Positions 1-6,272 are shown, counted from the stretch's first letter. The stretch is DNA of 7,404 bases from Candidatus Woesearchaeota archaeon (GCA_030751555.1 JASMFX010000101.1:1-7404); one strand, 5' to 3'. The notes: generated from the sequence alone by a model not told the origin. Program-made: numbers and translations.

Positions 1-974
1 TCATCATAATCATCATCTTCCACCTCAAAAAATCTAGTTATGGTCTTAGAATCTTTTAATTTCCCAAGCACTCTCACCTGTTCAACACTGAAAGATCCTC
101 TCTGGGTTGTAAATTTGATTCTATTAGCTCCTGAACTCATAATATTTGGAGGTAATGTTATAGAATAAGGATCATCGCAAACAGGAATAGAACTGTAAAC
201 GTTTTTGTTATTGATGAAGACATCCAATTTTCCCACATCCTGCCTACCACAATAAGGGACAAAACGCAAAGTAGCCTCTTCTAAATTAAAAAATTCAGTT
301 CCTGTTAAAGTAAACAATGCCTGACTCTCCTTTCCACTGGTATCAATAATATTGCCAATAACCTTTATATCCTCCAAATTATACTCATTGGTCCTCCAAA
401 ATTTCCAACCTACACTAGATACTGAAAGTCTTATGGTATTCTCTCGTTCTAATAAAGATTTATCAACAGTAATCGGAGGAACATTAAAAGTTCCAACACC
501 TGACTCAAAAATTGTTTCACCGTTAAATTGCAAAGTAAGAATACCTTTTCTAATCTTAGCAGCAAAGACCAACTGAACATTTTCGATATTTTCCAATTGA
601 TCTAATGTAAAGATCAACTCCCTCTCTTTTTTGTCAAAAACACCATTCTTAATATAAATAGGATTAAATTTCTTAAGCACAGCAGCATCACGCCGTTCCT
701 CTAAATAGACATTAGGTATTGTTTTCTCAAAATTCCTTGCTCTTAGGTAATCAACCCTTCCAACATTCTCTGAGAAAAGGGTTCTATTAGAACGACTACC
801 ATGGCCTCCACCTGACCCCGAATCGCTATCACTCAACAGATCTGCCCTCTCTCCTGGTGGCAAGAACAAAATATACATTAGGATAAAGAATAGGATCAAG
901 CCAATCAAACCAGCTGCACCTGATGCCTGGCCTTTTTTAAATGGAGAGTGCTTTCTCTTGGCAGCTTTTTGCAT
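1..974 (-). CDS. Membrane-anchored protein with repeated beta-rich extracytoplasmic domains (C-terminus cut by window edge)
   Basis: Partial gene: 324 codons stay open from the ATG at 974 to the left edge. Residues 1-15 are strongly basic (KRKHSPFKKG). One hydrophobic segment follows at about 19-38, then PPGERADLL, then a Ser/Gly/Asp-rich linker (48-62). The rest is beta-rich with two similar units at about 118-209 and 218-306, and the start of a possible third at 312. Two cysteines (242, 266) could form a disulfide if the domain is outside the cell. The KKGQAS stretch (13-18) before the hydrophobic segment resembles an archaeal class III (prepilin-type) signal. The start is supported by a TATA box 26 bp upstream, giving a leaderless mRNA. 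The basic-GQA-membrane-LPPxERxxLL pattern recalls membrane proteins common in DPANN genomes (memory, not a search). Function is unknown; a surface or envelope protein is an inference. Confidence 0.8.
   Translation of the reverse strand, partial: MQKAAKRKHSPFKKGQASGAAGLIGLILFFILMYILFLPPGERADLLSDSDSGSGGGHGSRSNRTLFSENVGRVDYLRARNFEKTIPNVYLEERRDAAVLKKFNPIYIKNGVFDKKERELIFTLDQLENIENVQLVFAAKIRKGILTLQFNGETIFESGVGTFNVPPITVDKSLLERENTIRLSVSSVGWKFWRTNEYNLEDIKVIGNIIDTSGKESQALFTLTGTEFFNLEEATLRFVPYCGRQDVGKLDVFINNKNVYSSIPVCDDPYSITLPPNIMSSGANRIKFTTQRGSFSVEQVRVLGKLKDSKTITRFFEVEDDDYD
57..323 (-). repeat. Beta-rich repeat unit 2 of the partial membrane protein
   Basis: Residues about 218-306, aligning in order with unit 1. 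This copy carries two cysteines (242 and 266) that unit 1 lacks. After it, residues 312-319 (TITRFFEV) resemble the opening strand of units 1 and 2, so a third unit probably starts at about position 41 and continues past the window edge. Confidence 0.5.
348..623 (-). repeat. Beta-rich repeat unit 1 of the partial membrane protein
   Basis: Protein-level repeat, residues about 118-209. It runs ELIFTL, N-x-x-x-V-x-LVF, GILTLQFNG, a VPP turn, ENTIRLSVSS, and closes with LEDIKVIGNI. These align in order with unit 2 (57-323): ALFTL, NLEEATLRF, GKLDVFINN, LPP, ANRIKFTT and VEQVRVLGKL. Similarity is in hydrophobic pattern and a few identities, so the duplication is old. A jelly-roll or galactose-binding-like sandwich is plausible but not proven. 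Confidence 0.5.
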
Positions 975-996
975 AGCTCATCTTTAGCATAAACTA

Positions 997-1004
997 TATA
1001 TAAA
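997..1004 (-). promoter_or_regulatory. TATA box for the membrane protein at 974
   Basis: On the minus strand this reads TTTATATA, preceded by an A-rich stretch (AAAACA) that could act as BRE. Its centre lies 26.5 bp from the ATG at 974, the distance from TATA box to transcription start in archaea, so the mRNA should be leaderless. Confidence 0.65.
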
Positions 1005-1013
1005 TGTTTTGTA

Positions 1014-1021
1014 TTTATAAA
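1014..1021 (+). promoter_or_regulatory. TATA box, probable pelota promoter
   Basis: The octamer TTTATAAA is self-complementary. Read on the plus strand it predicts transcription starting near 1043-1044, about 17 nt before the ATG at 1061. No Shine-Dalgarno sequence is visible in that leader. It sits only 10 bp from the box serving the opposite gene, so the two divergent promoters overlap and may compete. Confidence 0.5.
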
Positions 1022-1060
1022 CCTCAACCAATTACTATCCTGAAAATACATAAACATCCA

Positions 1061-2119
1061 ATGAAAATCATAAAAAAACACAAAAACACAGTATCGATCA
1101 AGATATTGAATAAAGATGACCTTTGGTATCTCTCTCAAATACTTGAACCAGGAGATCTTCTGAAAGGGAAAACTCTTAGAAAAATAAAAATAGGGGATGA
1201 TACAGATCGTTCTAAGCGTATTGTGAAAAAAACAATTTTCATAGAGATCCAGCTTGAAAAGATTGAATTCTCAAAAACAACCAATGCTTTACGAGCATCA
1301 GGCGTAATCACACAAGGTCCTGACGATGTTGCAAAAGGCTCACATCATACATTTACCTTAGATGAGCAGACGCAATGTTCTATCACCAAAAACACATGGC
1401 TTAAATTCCAACTTGAGCGCCTAAAACAAGCCTCCACACAGCAGGATGCTAAAGTGCTACTTGTAGCATTTGACAGGGAAGAAGCATATTTTGCTTTAAT
1501 GCAAAATTATGGGTATAAATTCCTTTCTCAGATCAAAGGCAAGGTAGCAAAAAAAGACGAACGTGAAAAACCAGAAGGAAACTTCTACAGAGAGATTATT
1601 AAGCAGATTGAATCCTACAAAGAACGCTACAAAAGCAATCAAATAATCCTTGCAAGCCCTGCATTTTGGCGAGAGTATCTGTTAAAAGAATTAGACAGTG
1701 ATGATCTAAGAAAAACAATAATCCCAGCAACCTGTTCCTCTGCAAGCAAAAACGCTTTTTCTGAGATTCTTAAGAGAGATGAGGTAAAACAAGCTCTTAA
1801 GAACGAGAGAGCAGCTCAAGAGATTAATCTTGTTGAATCCTTATTAGCTAAGATTGGCAAACAAGGTCCTGCCACCTATGGTCAGAAACATGTCTACATG
1901 GCTGCTGACGCAGGGGCTGTTAAAACCCTTCTACTCACTGATGAATTTCTCTTCACAAAAAGAGATAACAATACCTATGAAGCTCTGGAGGTAGTGATGA
2001 AAAATGTTGAATCCATGAAAGGTGAAATCCATATCATTAGCTCTGACCATGAAGGTGGGAAAAAACTCAATGGGCTCTCAGGAATCGGTGCTATCTTGAG
2101 ATATCAAATGCAATTTTAA
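1061..2119 (+). CDS. pelA: Pelota homologue (archaeal Dom34, ribosome rescue)
   Basis: Protein of 352 residues, the usual length for archaeal Pelota. Pelota is an aRF1 paralogue that enters the A site of stalled ribosomes with aEF1A and, with ABCE1, splits them; it acts in the cytoplasm. Domain 1 (about 1-125) begins MKIIKK and has the family signature DLWYLSQILEPGDLLKGKTLRKIKIG (20-45, key residues DLWYL, EPGD, KTLRK). The central aRF1-like domain (about 130-245) lacks the GGQ peptide-release motif, as expected. The C-terminal domain (about 250-352) has the YGQKHV and AADAGAVKTLLLTDE stretches and ends in HEGGKKLNGLSGIGAILRY. An in-frame ATG at 1004 would add 19 residues unlike the family and would lie within the promoter, so 1061 is preferred. 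It converges on the next operon with an 18-bp gap. Identification is firm. Confidence 0.96.
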   Translation: MKIIKKHKNTVSIKILNKDDLWYLSQILEPGDLLKGKTLRKIKIGDDTDRSKRIVKKTIFIEIQLEKIEFSKTTNALRASGVITQGPDDVAKGSHHTFTLDEQTQCSITKNTWLKFQLERLKQASTQQDAKVLLVAFDREEAYFALMQNYGYKFLSQIKGKVAKKDEREKPEGNFYREIIKQIESYKERYKSNQIILASPAFWREYLLKELDSDDLRKTIIPATCSSASKNAFSEILKRDEVKQALKNERAAQEINLVESLLAKIGKQGPATYGQKHVYMAADAGAVKTLLLTDEFLFTKRDNNTYEALEVVMKNVESMKGEIHIISSDHEGGKKLNGLSGIGAILRYQMQF

Positions 2120-2137
2120 GGTTGAGAATCTACACCG

Positions 2138-2437
2138 CTAATAAGTCTGCTCTATCAATCCTTCCTTCTCTTTCTGCAGCTCTCCAATTTTTTCTAAATT
2201 GAGATAAAATGATTCAAAGGTATCATCCATCTGCTCCAAATGATAAAGCTGCTCTGCTGTTTTAGTAACAATAGGTGGCTGATCCTGTAGAAGCGCTATC
2301 TGCCTTTTCAAAAAGATCCTCATAATATTCATAGTCTGCTGTTTAGCAAATACTTGATTATCTATGTGCTCATCTCTCACTCTTTCGATAAGCTCATTTA
2401 TTTTTACATGTAATAACGCTGGGTTGTCTGTTAGCAT
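2138..2437 (-). CDS. Small helical protein, last gene of the membrane/coiled-coil operon
   Basis: Protein of 99 residues, family not recognised. It has no membrane segment or signal peptide and is almost entirely predicted helix: charged/hydrophobic heptad-like stretches at about 9-25 (HVKINELIERVRDEHI), 37-55, and 60-95 (TAEQLYHLEQMDDTFESFYLNL...). It starts 2 bp after the stop of the large coiled-coil gene, so the two are almost certainly co-transcribed and translationally coupled. No separate promoter or clear Shine-Dalgarno sequence is seen. A cytoplasmic partner or chaperone of the upstream coiled-coil protein is inferred from context only. It ends 18 bp from the convergent pelota stop. 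Confidence 0.8.
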   Translation of the reverse strand: MLTDNPALLHVKINELIERVRDEHIDNQVFAKQQTMNIMRIFLKRQIALLQDQPPIVTKTAEQLYHLEQMDDTFESFYLNLEKIGELQKEKEGLIEQTY

Positions 2438-2439
2438 TG

Positions 2440-4098
2440 TTATGCAGCCATCTGCTGATCTGCCTCAGCTTTGGCCTTCTCCTCATTTAGTGTAGCTTTT
2501 GCAGCTTTTTCTTTTGCTTTCTCAAAACTCAATGTTGCCTTCTCTTCACCCTTTTCAGCTGCTGCTGTTTTCTTCTGAAGTACAGGAATGATTTCCCTAA
2601 TAGCATGGATAGTAATATTTTTACTAGCTGTAAAAGAGGTAACCTGATTACTAAAGATCTCTGCGTTGCGCTGGATCAATGGAAAGGCATTCATCAATTC
2701 TTGGTCTGCTGCAAGTATTCCTTTGTAGATAATATTACCTGTCCTAGCATCTTTTCTCTCTAAATCGTTAGCCAACTGTTCTTCATTCTTCAAAGCCTTC
2801 TCTAAAGTATCTCTCATTCCACCTTGTCCAACTGAGACAGCTTTATCACTTTCCTCAAGAGCTTTTACTATCTGATCAAGCGCCTTCCTCATATAATCTA
2901 AGGATCTAATCAACCTAAACATTACCTGGATATTGCTTCGCCCCTTCTCCACAACCCCCTGCTTCTCAGTTTCGAAATCTAAGCCAAGCTGGGCATTCAC
3001 AATGATCGCATCGTAGAGCTCTTCTGTGCTTTTCTCTAAGAATTTTGAATAACCCTTATAATCCTGGGTGGGAAGTGACCCTCTTTTCTTAAGTGCTTCA
3101 TTAGTGACCTTACCTTGCGCAAGTCTTACATTCAGAAAATTCATCCTATTATGACAAAACACTAAGGCATCTCTAACAGGAGGCATATCACGTATCAAAC
3201 CCTCATGAGATGCTCTAAGCGTGTTTAGGGTGCTAGTAATATACCTCCTAAATCCCTCAATCTCATGAATCTCTCGTTCCAACCTCCTGACTTCTTCACC
3301 CTCACCACCCTTGGCAAGTTCATGTTCCCGCTTCTTTATCTCGCCCTCTAATTTGAGCAACTGTATATCCTCAAGAGCACTCAATCCCTTATCTGCATGC
3401 TCAGCACCTTTGCCCAACTTCTCGATATTCTCAGATGCTACCTTCATCATACCCAAAATCTTAGTAGTAGGATCCTTTAGCTGCTCATGATGTTGAATAA
3501 TCTCTTTATCCTTAGCATAAATACCTTCACGAGCCTTCTCTAATGCCTCAACCAAAGCCCCTAATATCTGATGAGCAGCCTCCTCTGCATTCTCCTTGCT
3601 CATAGTAACCTCGAGCTGTTGCTTGATATAGGTAATAGTCTGTTTTAGCTCATTCTCCATCCTGGCTATATCCTGACTATCTGTAATAAGCTCACTTTCC
3701 TGGGATATATTTTCACCTAATTTTTTACACCCTAATTCTATGGCTGCCACATTTAACTCAGTCCCAATTAAACTTTCATGTTCCTTGCCCAATGCTTTCA
3801 TTCTCTTATCAGCCTTAAGCTTCTTATTCGCCCTCATTTCATGCTTAGCCTTCTTCCGAATATTCCCGCCATGCTGATCAAGAAAACCTCCAATACCTCC
3901 ATGGCCTGTTCCTCCCATGCTGCCAGCATGACTCCTCCCATACGCAACACTACCGCCGCTAAAGATAAATCCTAAACCTATAATAGGAATGATCCAATCC
4001 ACACTCATAATCCCCATTGGTGCACCGACCATACTGGCAAATACTGCAGTTAGTGCCATTGCAAGTCCTGAACTGCTGTTATCATCCATGTTAAACAT
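2440..4098 (-). CDS. Membrane-anchored long coiled-coil protein, unknown function
   Basis: Protein of 552 residues, no family recognised. Two hydrophobic segments at about 10-31 and 34-54 form an N-terminal membrane hairpin. A Gly/His-rich flexible linker (55-78, with GGTGHGGIGG) and a very basic stretch (81-102, KKAKHEMRANKKLKADKR) follow. From about 105 to the end it is predicted long helix rich in Glu, Lys, Leu and Ala, with few prolines, typical of coiled coil. The tail (511-552) is Ala/Lys/Glu-rich and contains a 14-residue tandem repeat. The basic stretch after the second membrane segment suggests the coiled coil is cytoplasmic. The start at 4098 is chosen because AGGTGGAG lies 6 nt upstream; a GTG at 4110 would overlap that site. 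It lies 1 bp after the upstream gene's stop and 2 bp before the next gene. A structural, tethering or sensor scaffold role is inference. Confidence 0.85.
   Translation of the reverse strand: MFNMDDNSSSGLAMALTAVFASMVGAPMGIMSVDWIIPIIGLGFIFSGGSVAYGRSHAGSMGGTGHGGIGGFLDQHGGNIRKKAKHEMRANKKLKADKRMKALGKEHESLIGTELNVAAIELGCKKLGENISQESELITDSQDIARMENELKQTITYIKQQLEVTMSKENAEEAAHQILGALVEALEKAREGIYAKDKEIIQHHEQLKDPTTKILGMMKVASENIEKLGKGAEHADKGLSALEDIQLLKLEGEIKKREHELAKGGEGEEVRRLEREIHEIEGFRRYITSTLNTLRASHEGLIRDMPPVRDALVFCHNRMNFLNVRLAQGKVTNEALKKRGSLPTQDYKGYSKFLEKSTEELYDAIIVNAQLGLDFETEKQGVVEKGRSNIQVMFRLIRSLDYMRKALDQIVKALEESDKAVSVGQGGMRDTLEKALKNEEQLANDLERKDARTGNIIYKGILAADQELMNAFPLIQRNAEIFSNQVTSFTASKNITIHAIREIIPVLQKKTAAAEKGEEKATLSFEKAKEKAAKATLNEEKAKAEADQQMAA
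2458..2541 (-). repeat. 14-residue tandem repeat in the coiled-coil tail
   Basis: Residues 520-533 (KATLSFEKAKEKAA) and 534-547 (KATLNEEKAKAEAD) are adjacent copies with the KATLxxEKAK core in common. The codons have diverged, so this is not a recent slippage event. Fourteen residues equal two heptads, which keeps coiled-coil register. Confidence 0.65.
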
Positions 4099-4099
4099 T

Positions 4100-4513
4100 C
4101 TATGCTCCACCTATTGTTTTCTTGATTCCTTGATACACAAAAATTAACAATATCGAAAAAAGTATGAATTTGAAGATTCCTAAACTTTCCAGTATTCCCT
4201 GTACCCCTACAGCCCGCTGTGTCCAGATAGCACCCACGATAGTTAGTATACTCAATGACCAGGAAATGCTATTGACATGTCCAGACGATTCAATCTTGGG
4301 TATGCTGGTCAATCCAGCATAGTAAACCCCCTTCAACATAATAGATCCAATGATCAAAACAATAAGAAACGCAACGTAATCATTGGTAAGCGCTCGTACA
4401 ACAACCTCACCAGCCATCTGAAAAGAATCCGTGATATCTATATCATAGACAGCCTGCGCAGACACAAGATTGCTAAATAGTAAAAGAACTAATAAAAACA
4501 CCCATTTTTTCAT
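4100..4513 (-). CDS. Small signal-peptide-bearing multi-pass membrane protein, first gene of the operon
   Basis: Protein of 137 residues, family not recognised. Residues 1-19 are a classic Sec signal peptide: basic MKK, a Leu/Val-rich core, and a probable cut after VSA-Q (19/20). A short acidic segment (23-31) follows. Three hydrophobic segments lie at about 46-62, 83-97 and 112-128, and the protein ends in basic KK before GGA. Signal peptide plus a few membrane segments at this size is also seen in VirB2/TrbC-like pilins and in small membrane subunits of secretion machines, but no diagnostic motif confirms this. It is the promoter-proximal gene, with a TATA box about 30 bp before its ATG, and is followed after 1 bp by the coiled-coil gene. 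Membrane partner of that protein is the likeliest inference. Confidence 0.83.
   Translation of the reverse strand: MKKWVFLLVLLLFSNLVSAQAVYDIDITDSFQMAGEVVVRALTNDYVAFLIVLIIGSIMLKGVYYAGLTSIPKIESSGHVNSISWSLSILTIVGAIWTQRAVGVQGILESLGIFKFILFSILLIFVYQGIKKTIGGA
4105..4112 (-). promoter_or_regulatory. Shine-Dalgarno site that sets the start of the coiled-coil gene
   Basis: The minus strand reads AGGTGGAG, complementary to the archaeal 16S rRNA 3' end, with 6 nt to the ATG at 4098. It lies in the last codons of the upstream gene, so translation of the two is probably coupled. Confidence 0.75.
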
Positions 4514-4538
4514 TCTGAACTCATTCTGGGATTTCCGT

Positions 4539-4546
4539 TATTTAAA
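4539..4546 (-). promoter_or_regulatory. TATA box for the three-gene membrane/coiled-coil operon
   Basis: The minus strand reads TTTAAATA, centred 29.5 bp from the ATG at 4513. The predicted transcript starts only about 3-4 nt before the start codon. No Shine-Dalgarno sequence lies there, consistent with a nearly leaderless mRNA. Confidence 0.6.
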
Positions 4547-4726
4547 GGTTGTGCTCGACAAGGTGTGTCCTAAATCTTCAACTGAAAATTAACAATGGTA
4601 GAATCTAAGATAAATCATTTGAAACATTACTTTAAAGCAGATAAATGTTTATATACTAGTTGTGCTTTTATTGAACCTAGTACTATTGATTTGTAACTAT
4701 TTAAGAATACTAAATAAATGTAGCTA

Positions 4727-4757
4727 TTTACCAATGAAATTACTATTCACTGGTAAA
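4727..4757. promoter_or_regulatory. 31-bp near-perfect palindrome, candidate operator upstream of the TrmB-like regulator
   Basis: The left arm TTTACCAATGAA (4727-4738) and right arm TTCACTGGTAAA (4746-4757) are reverse complements at 11 of 12 positions, separated by the 7-bp spacer ATTACTA. The arms are long enough to fill two successive major grooves, as a dimeric winged-helix protein would need. It ends 12 bp before a TATA-like element and lies about 90 bp before the start codon of the regulator, so autoregulation is a natural reading. If transcribed it would also form a hairpin. Confidence 0.6.
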
Positions 4758-4768
4758 AAAGCGTAACA

Positions 4769-4776
4769 TTATTAAA
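4769..4776 (+). promoter_or_regulatory. TATA-like element, proposed promoter of the TrmB-like gene
   Basis: TTATTAAA, a weak match to the box. It predicts a start near 4799, giving a leader of about 47 nt before the ATG at 4846. Upstream boxes at 4648-4655 and 4697-4705 are alternatives; a transcript from 4697-4705 would begin at the palindrome, making that element a repressor site instead of an activator site. Confidence 0.35.
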
Positions 4777-4830
4777 GTAGTATCCTTTTTTTGTTTTGCA
4801 GGAATGGTGAAAATCATTCCAACGAAAAAA

Positions 4831-4838
4831 GGGGGAGG
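4831..4838 (+). promoter_or_regulatory. Strong Shine-Dalgarno site that sets the TrmB-like start
   Basis: GGGGGAGG lies 7 nt before the ATG at 4846. This favours 4846 over the in-frame ATG at 4804, which would place the purine run inside the coding sequence as a KGGG stretch. Confidence 0.75.
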
Positions 4839-4845
4839 ATATAAG

Positions 4846-5655
4846 ATGATTGTTAAAGAAGAATTTTTAAGCAAGCTACGGCGATTTTTTTCTTTAAATC
4901 TATACGAAGTGAAAATATGGGCTGCTCTGCTTTCCAGAGGGGTATCAACAGCAGGAGAATTAAGCGATATAGCAAACGTTCCAAGATCAAGAAGCTATGA
5001 CGTTTTAGAATCTCTTGAAAAAAAAGGATTTGTTGTAATGAAATTGGGTAAGCCAATTAAATATATTGCAGTTCCACCATCTGAGGTTTTGGAGCGTGTA
5101 AAAAAGAACATGCGCCAAGAAGCAGAGGACAAAGTAAAGAGACTAGATGAACTCAAAGGTACGGATGTTCTTCAAGAGTTAAACACATTACATACACAAG
5201 GTGTAGAACTTGTTGAGCCAGCAGATCTTTCAGGGTCTTTGAGAGGTAGGCATAATCTATACAACCATCTTGAACTAACAATAAGAAACGCAGAGCAATC
5301 GGTTATTATCATGACAACCTCACAAGGGTTCATGCGAAAAATCGAGGGTCTTAAACCGGTTTTTGAAAAACTAAAAAAGCGAGGCGTTGATATTAAAATA
5401 GCAGCACCAATCACCAAAGATGTGATGAGTGCAGTTAAAGATATCGAAGGTGTCGCAGATGTCAGAAACACTGAGGCTAAGGCAAGATTCTGTGTTGTGG
5501 ATGGTAAAGAACTCATCTTCATGGTTTTGGATGATAACGAAGTACATCCAACCTATGATCTGGGAATCTGGGTCAACACACCCTTCTTTGCAACAGCACT
5601 GAAGAGCCTGTTTGATCTAGCTTGGAATGATATGAAATTGGTCAAAACCAAGTAA
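4846..5655 (+). CDS. TrmB-family transcriptional regulator
   Basis: Protein of 269 residues from the preferred start; 283 if translation began at 4804. The N-terminal winged helix-turn-helix (about 8-76) has the TrmB pattern: L-x-x-YEVKIWAALLSRG, then STAGELSDIANVPRSRSYDVLESLEKKGFV, then a wing ending IKYIAVPP. A charged helix (about 78-105) probably mediates dimerisation. The C-terminal domain (about 130-265) alternates strands and helices (SVIIMTT, VDIKIAAPIT, ARFCVVDGKELIFMVLDD), as in the phospholipase-D-like effector domain of shorter TrmB proteins. It lacks the long sugar-binding domain of Thermococcus TrmB, so its ligand cannot be predicted. The family represses or activates according to site position. 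A palindrome upstream suggests autoregulation. The divergent neighbour is the membrane/coiled-coil operon, a possible target. Family assignment is firm, targets unknown. Confidence 0.9.
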   Translation: MIVKEEFLSKLRRFFSLNLYEVKIWAALLSRGVSTAGELSDIANVPRSRSYDVLESLEKKGFVVMKLGKPIKYIAVPPSEVLERVKKNMRQEAEDKVKRLDELKGTDVLQELNTLHTQGVELVEPADLSGSLRGRHNLYNHLELTIRNAEQSVIIMTTSQGFMRKIEGLKPVFEKLKKRGVDIKIAAPITKDVMSAVKDIEGVADVRNTEAKARFCVVDGKELIFMVLDDNEVHPTYDLGIWVNTPFFATALKSLFDLAWNDMKLVKTK

Positions 5656-5692
5656 TATTATTCTTTTATTTCTTTATTTTTTATTCTTTTTT
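5638..5692 (+). terminator. Probable terminator after the TrmB-like gene
   Basis: A short hairpin (TTGGT 5638-5642, loop CAAA, ACCAA 5647-5651) overlaps the end of the gene. It is followed by a strongly T-rich run with several T4-T6 tracts, including T6 at 5677-5682 and 5687-5692. Archaeal RNA polymerase terminates on T-runs alone, so the hairpin may be incidental. On the minus strand the run is A-rich and would not terminate rnp3. Confidence 0.6.
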
Positions 5693-6272
5693 ATAATTTT
5701 ATTGCATCCTTTGCCTGCTGAGAACTCATTCCTAAAACTAATCCTAAAGACTGCAAGTCCCTAGGACTTTTCATCTGATAAGGATTTGTAGCAAAAGACG
5801 CTATCTTTAACTGAACACCATACTTCCTGCATAATCGAATATTCTGAAGTATTCTGCCTAACAGTAAAGCCTTGTTAAAACCCTTTGATTCTGTTAAGTC
5901 TTTCACAGACAAAACAACTTTCACATTAGACTTTTTTGCTAATTTGCATAATATTTGATTAAGCCCTGAATTTCTCTGACGAAGAGAATCTCCTCTGTTG
6001 TCCTGCTCTAAATGAACCAGATAATGGATTCTCTTCTGTTCTAACCCCTCCCTTACATGCTCTCCACCATCTAAAATGACTTTGCAATGATTTAGATTCT
6101 TTTTCAATGTTGGTGTTAGTACCGCACTAACAACATGTATTCCAGATTTCTTATATTTTTCCACATCACATGCATGGGGATAGGCAAAAACTAAACTATC
6201 ATATCCTAAAGATTTTGCCATTTTAATAAAATCTTCTTCATTATTCCTTGGCAAAATAATATCTGATATCAT
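5691..6272 (-). CDS. rnp3: RNase P protein subunit p30 (Rpp30)
   Basis: Protein of 193 residues, slightly short for the family. p30 is a TIM-barrel-like subunit that pairs with Pop5 on the catalytic RNA of archaeal RNase P, which removes 5' leaders from pre-tRNA. Diagnostic stretches are DIILPRNNEEDF with MAKSLGYDSLVF near the N-terminus, RNSGLNQILCKLAKK (100-114), ILQNIRLCRKYGV (141-153), and the C-terminal NPYQMKSPRDLQSLGLVLGM (163-182). The ATG overlaps the stop of the upstream ttuA-like gene in an ATGA, so translation is coupled. Together they form a tRNA-maturation operon. The gene converges with the TrmB-like gene, with 35 bp between stop codons. The slight shortness seems to come from a compact barrel, not a truncation, since both ends look intact. 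Identification is firm. Confidence 0.93.
   Translation of the reverse strand: MISDIILPRNNEEDFIKMAKSLGYDSLVFAYPHACDVEKYKKSGIHVVSAVLTPTLKKNLNHCKVILDGGEHVREGLEQKRIHYLVHLEQDNRGDSLRQRNSGLNQILCKLAKKSNVKVVLSVKDLTESKGFNKALLLGRILQNIRLCRKYGVQLKIASFATNPYQMKSPRDLQSLGLVLGMSSQQAKDAIKL

Larger units (their letters stand above)
4514..4830. other. Intergenic regulatory region between the operon and the TrmB-like gene
   Basis: Very AT-rich and without a convincing gene. It holds the operon TATA box (4539-4546), a 7-bp inverted repeat (AAACATT 4622-4628 and AATGTTT 4644-4650), and a plus-strand TATA-like TTTATATA (4648-4655). There are also three copies of ACTATT (4682, 4696, 4742), a second TATA-like CTATTTAAG (4697-4705), the 31-bp palindrome (4727-4757) and a last TATA-like element (4769-4776). 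The density of elements points to a regulated promoter for the downstream gene. Confidence 0.55.

Noticed and set aside
1004..1060. N-terminal extension of Pelota from the ATG at 1004
   Set aside because: The 19 extra residues do not resemble the family, whose proteins begin MKIIKK-like, and the ATG lies within the divergent promoter.
905..1138. Minus-strand open frame of 77 codons across the pelota promoter
   Set aside because: It overlaps two genes and their promoters out of frame, and its sequence has no protein-like features.
4100..4513. VirB2/TrbC-type conjugative pilin identity for the 137-residue protein
   Set aside because: Size and signal peptide fit loosely, but it has about three mature membrane segments instead of two and no other conjugation genes are present.
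4622..4650. 7-bp inverted repeat AAACATT/AATGTTT with a 15-nt loop
   Set aside because: Short, AT-only apart from one pair, long loop; such repeats are common by chance in this composition.
4595..4696. 33-codon open frame (MVESKINHLKHYF...) in the intergenic region
   Set aside because: No Shine-Dalgarno or well-placed TATA box, overlaps promoter-like elements, and this length is expected by chance in AT-rich DNA.
4804..4845. N-terminal extension of the TrmB-like protein from the ATG at 4804
   Set aside because: It would translate through the GGGGGAGG site, which is ideally placed for the ATG at 4846.
5172..5522. Minus-strand open frame of 116 codons opposite the TrmB-like gene
   Set aside because: Lies wholly antisense to a well-supported gene; its Ser/Thr/Leu-rich composition is that of a shadow frame.
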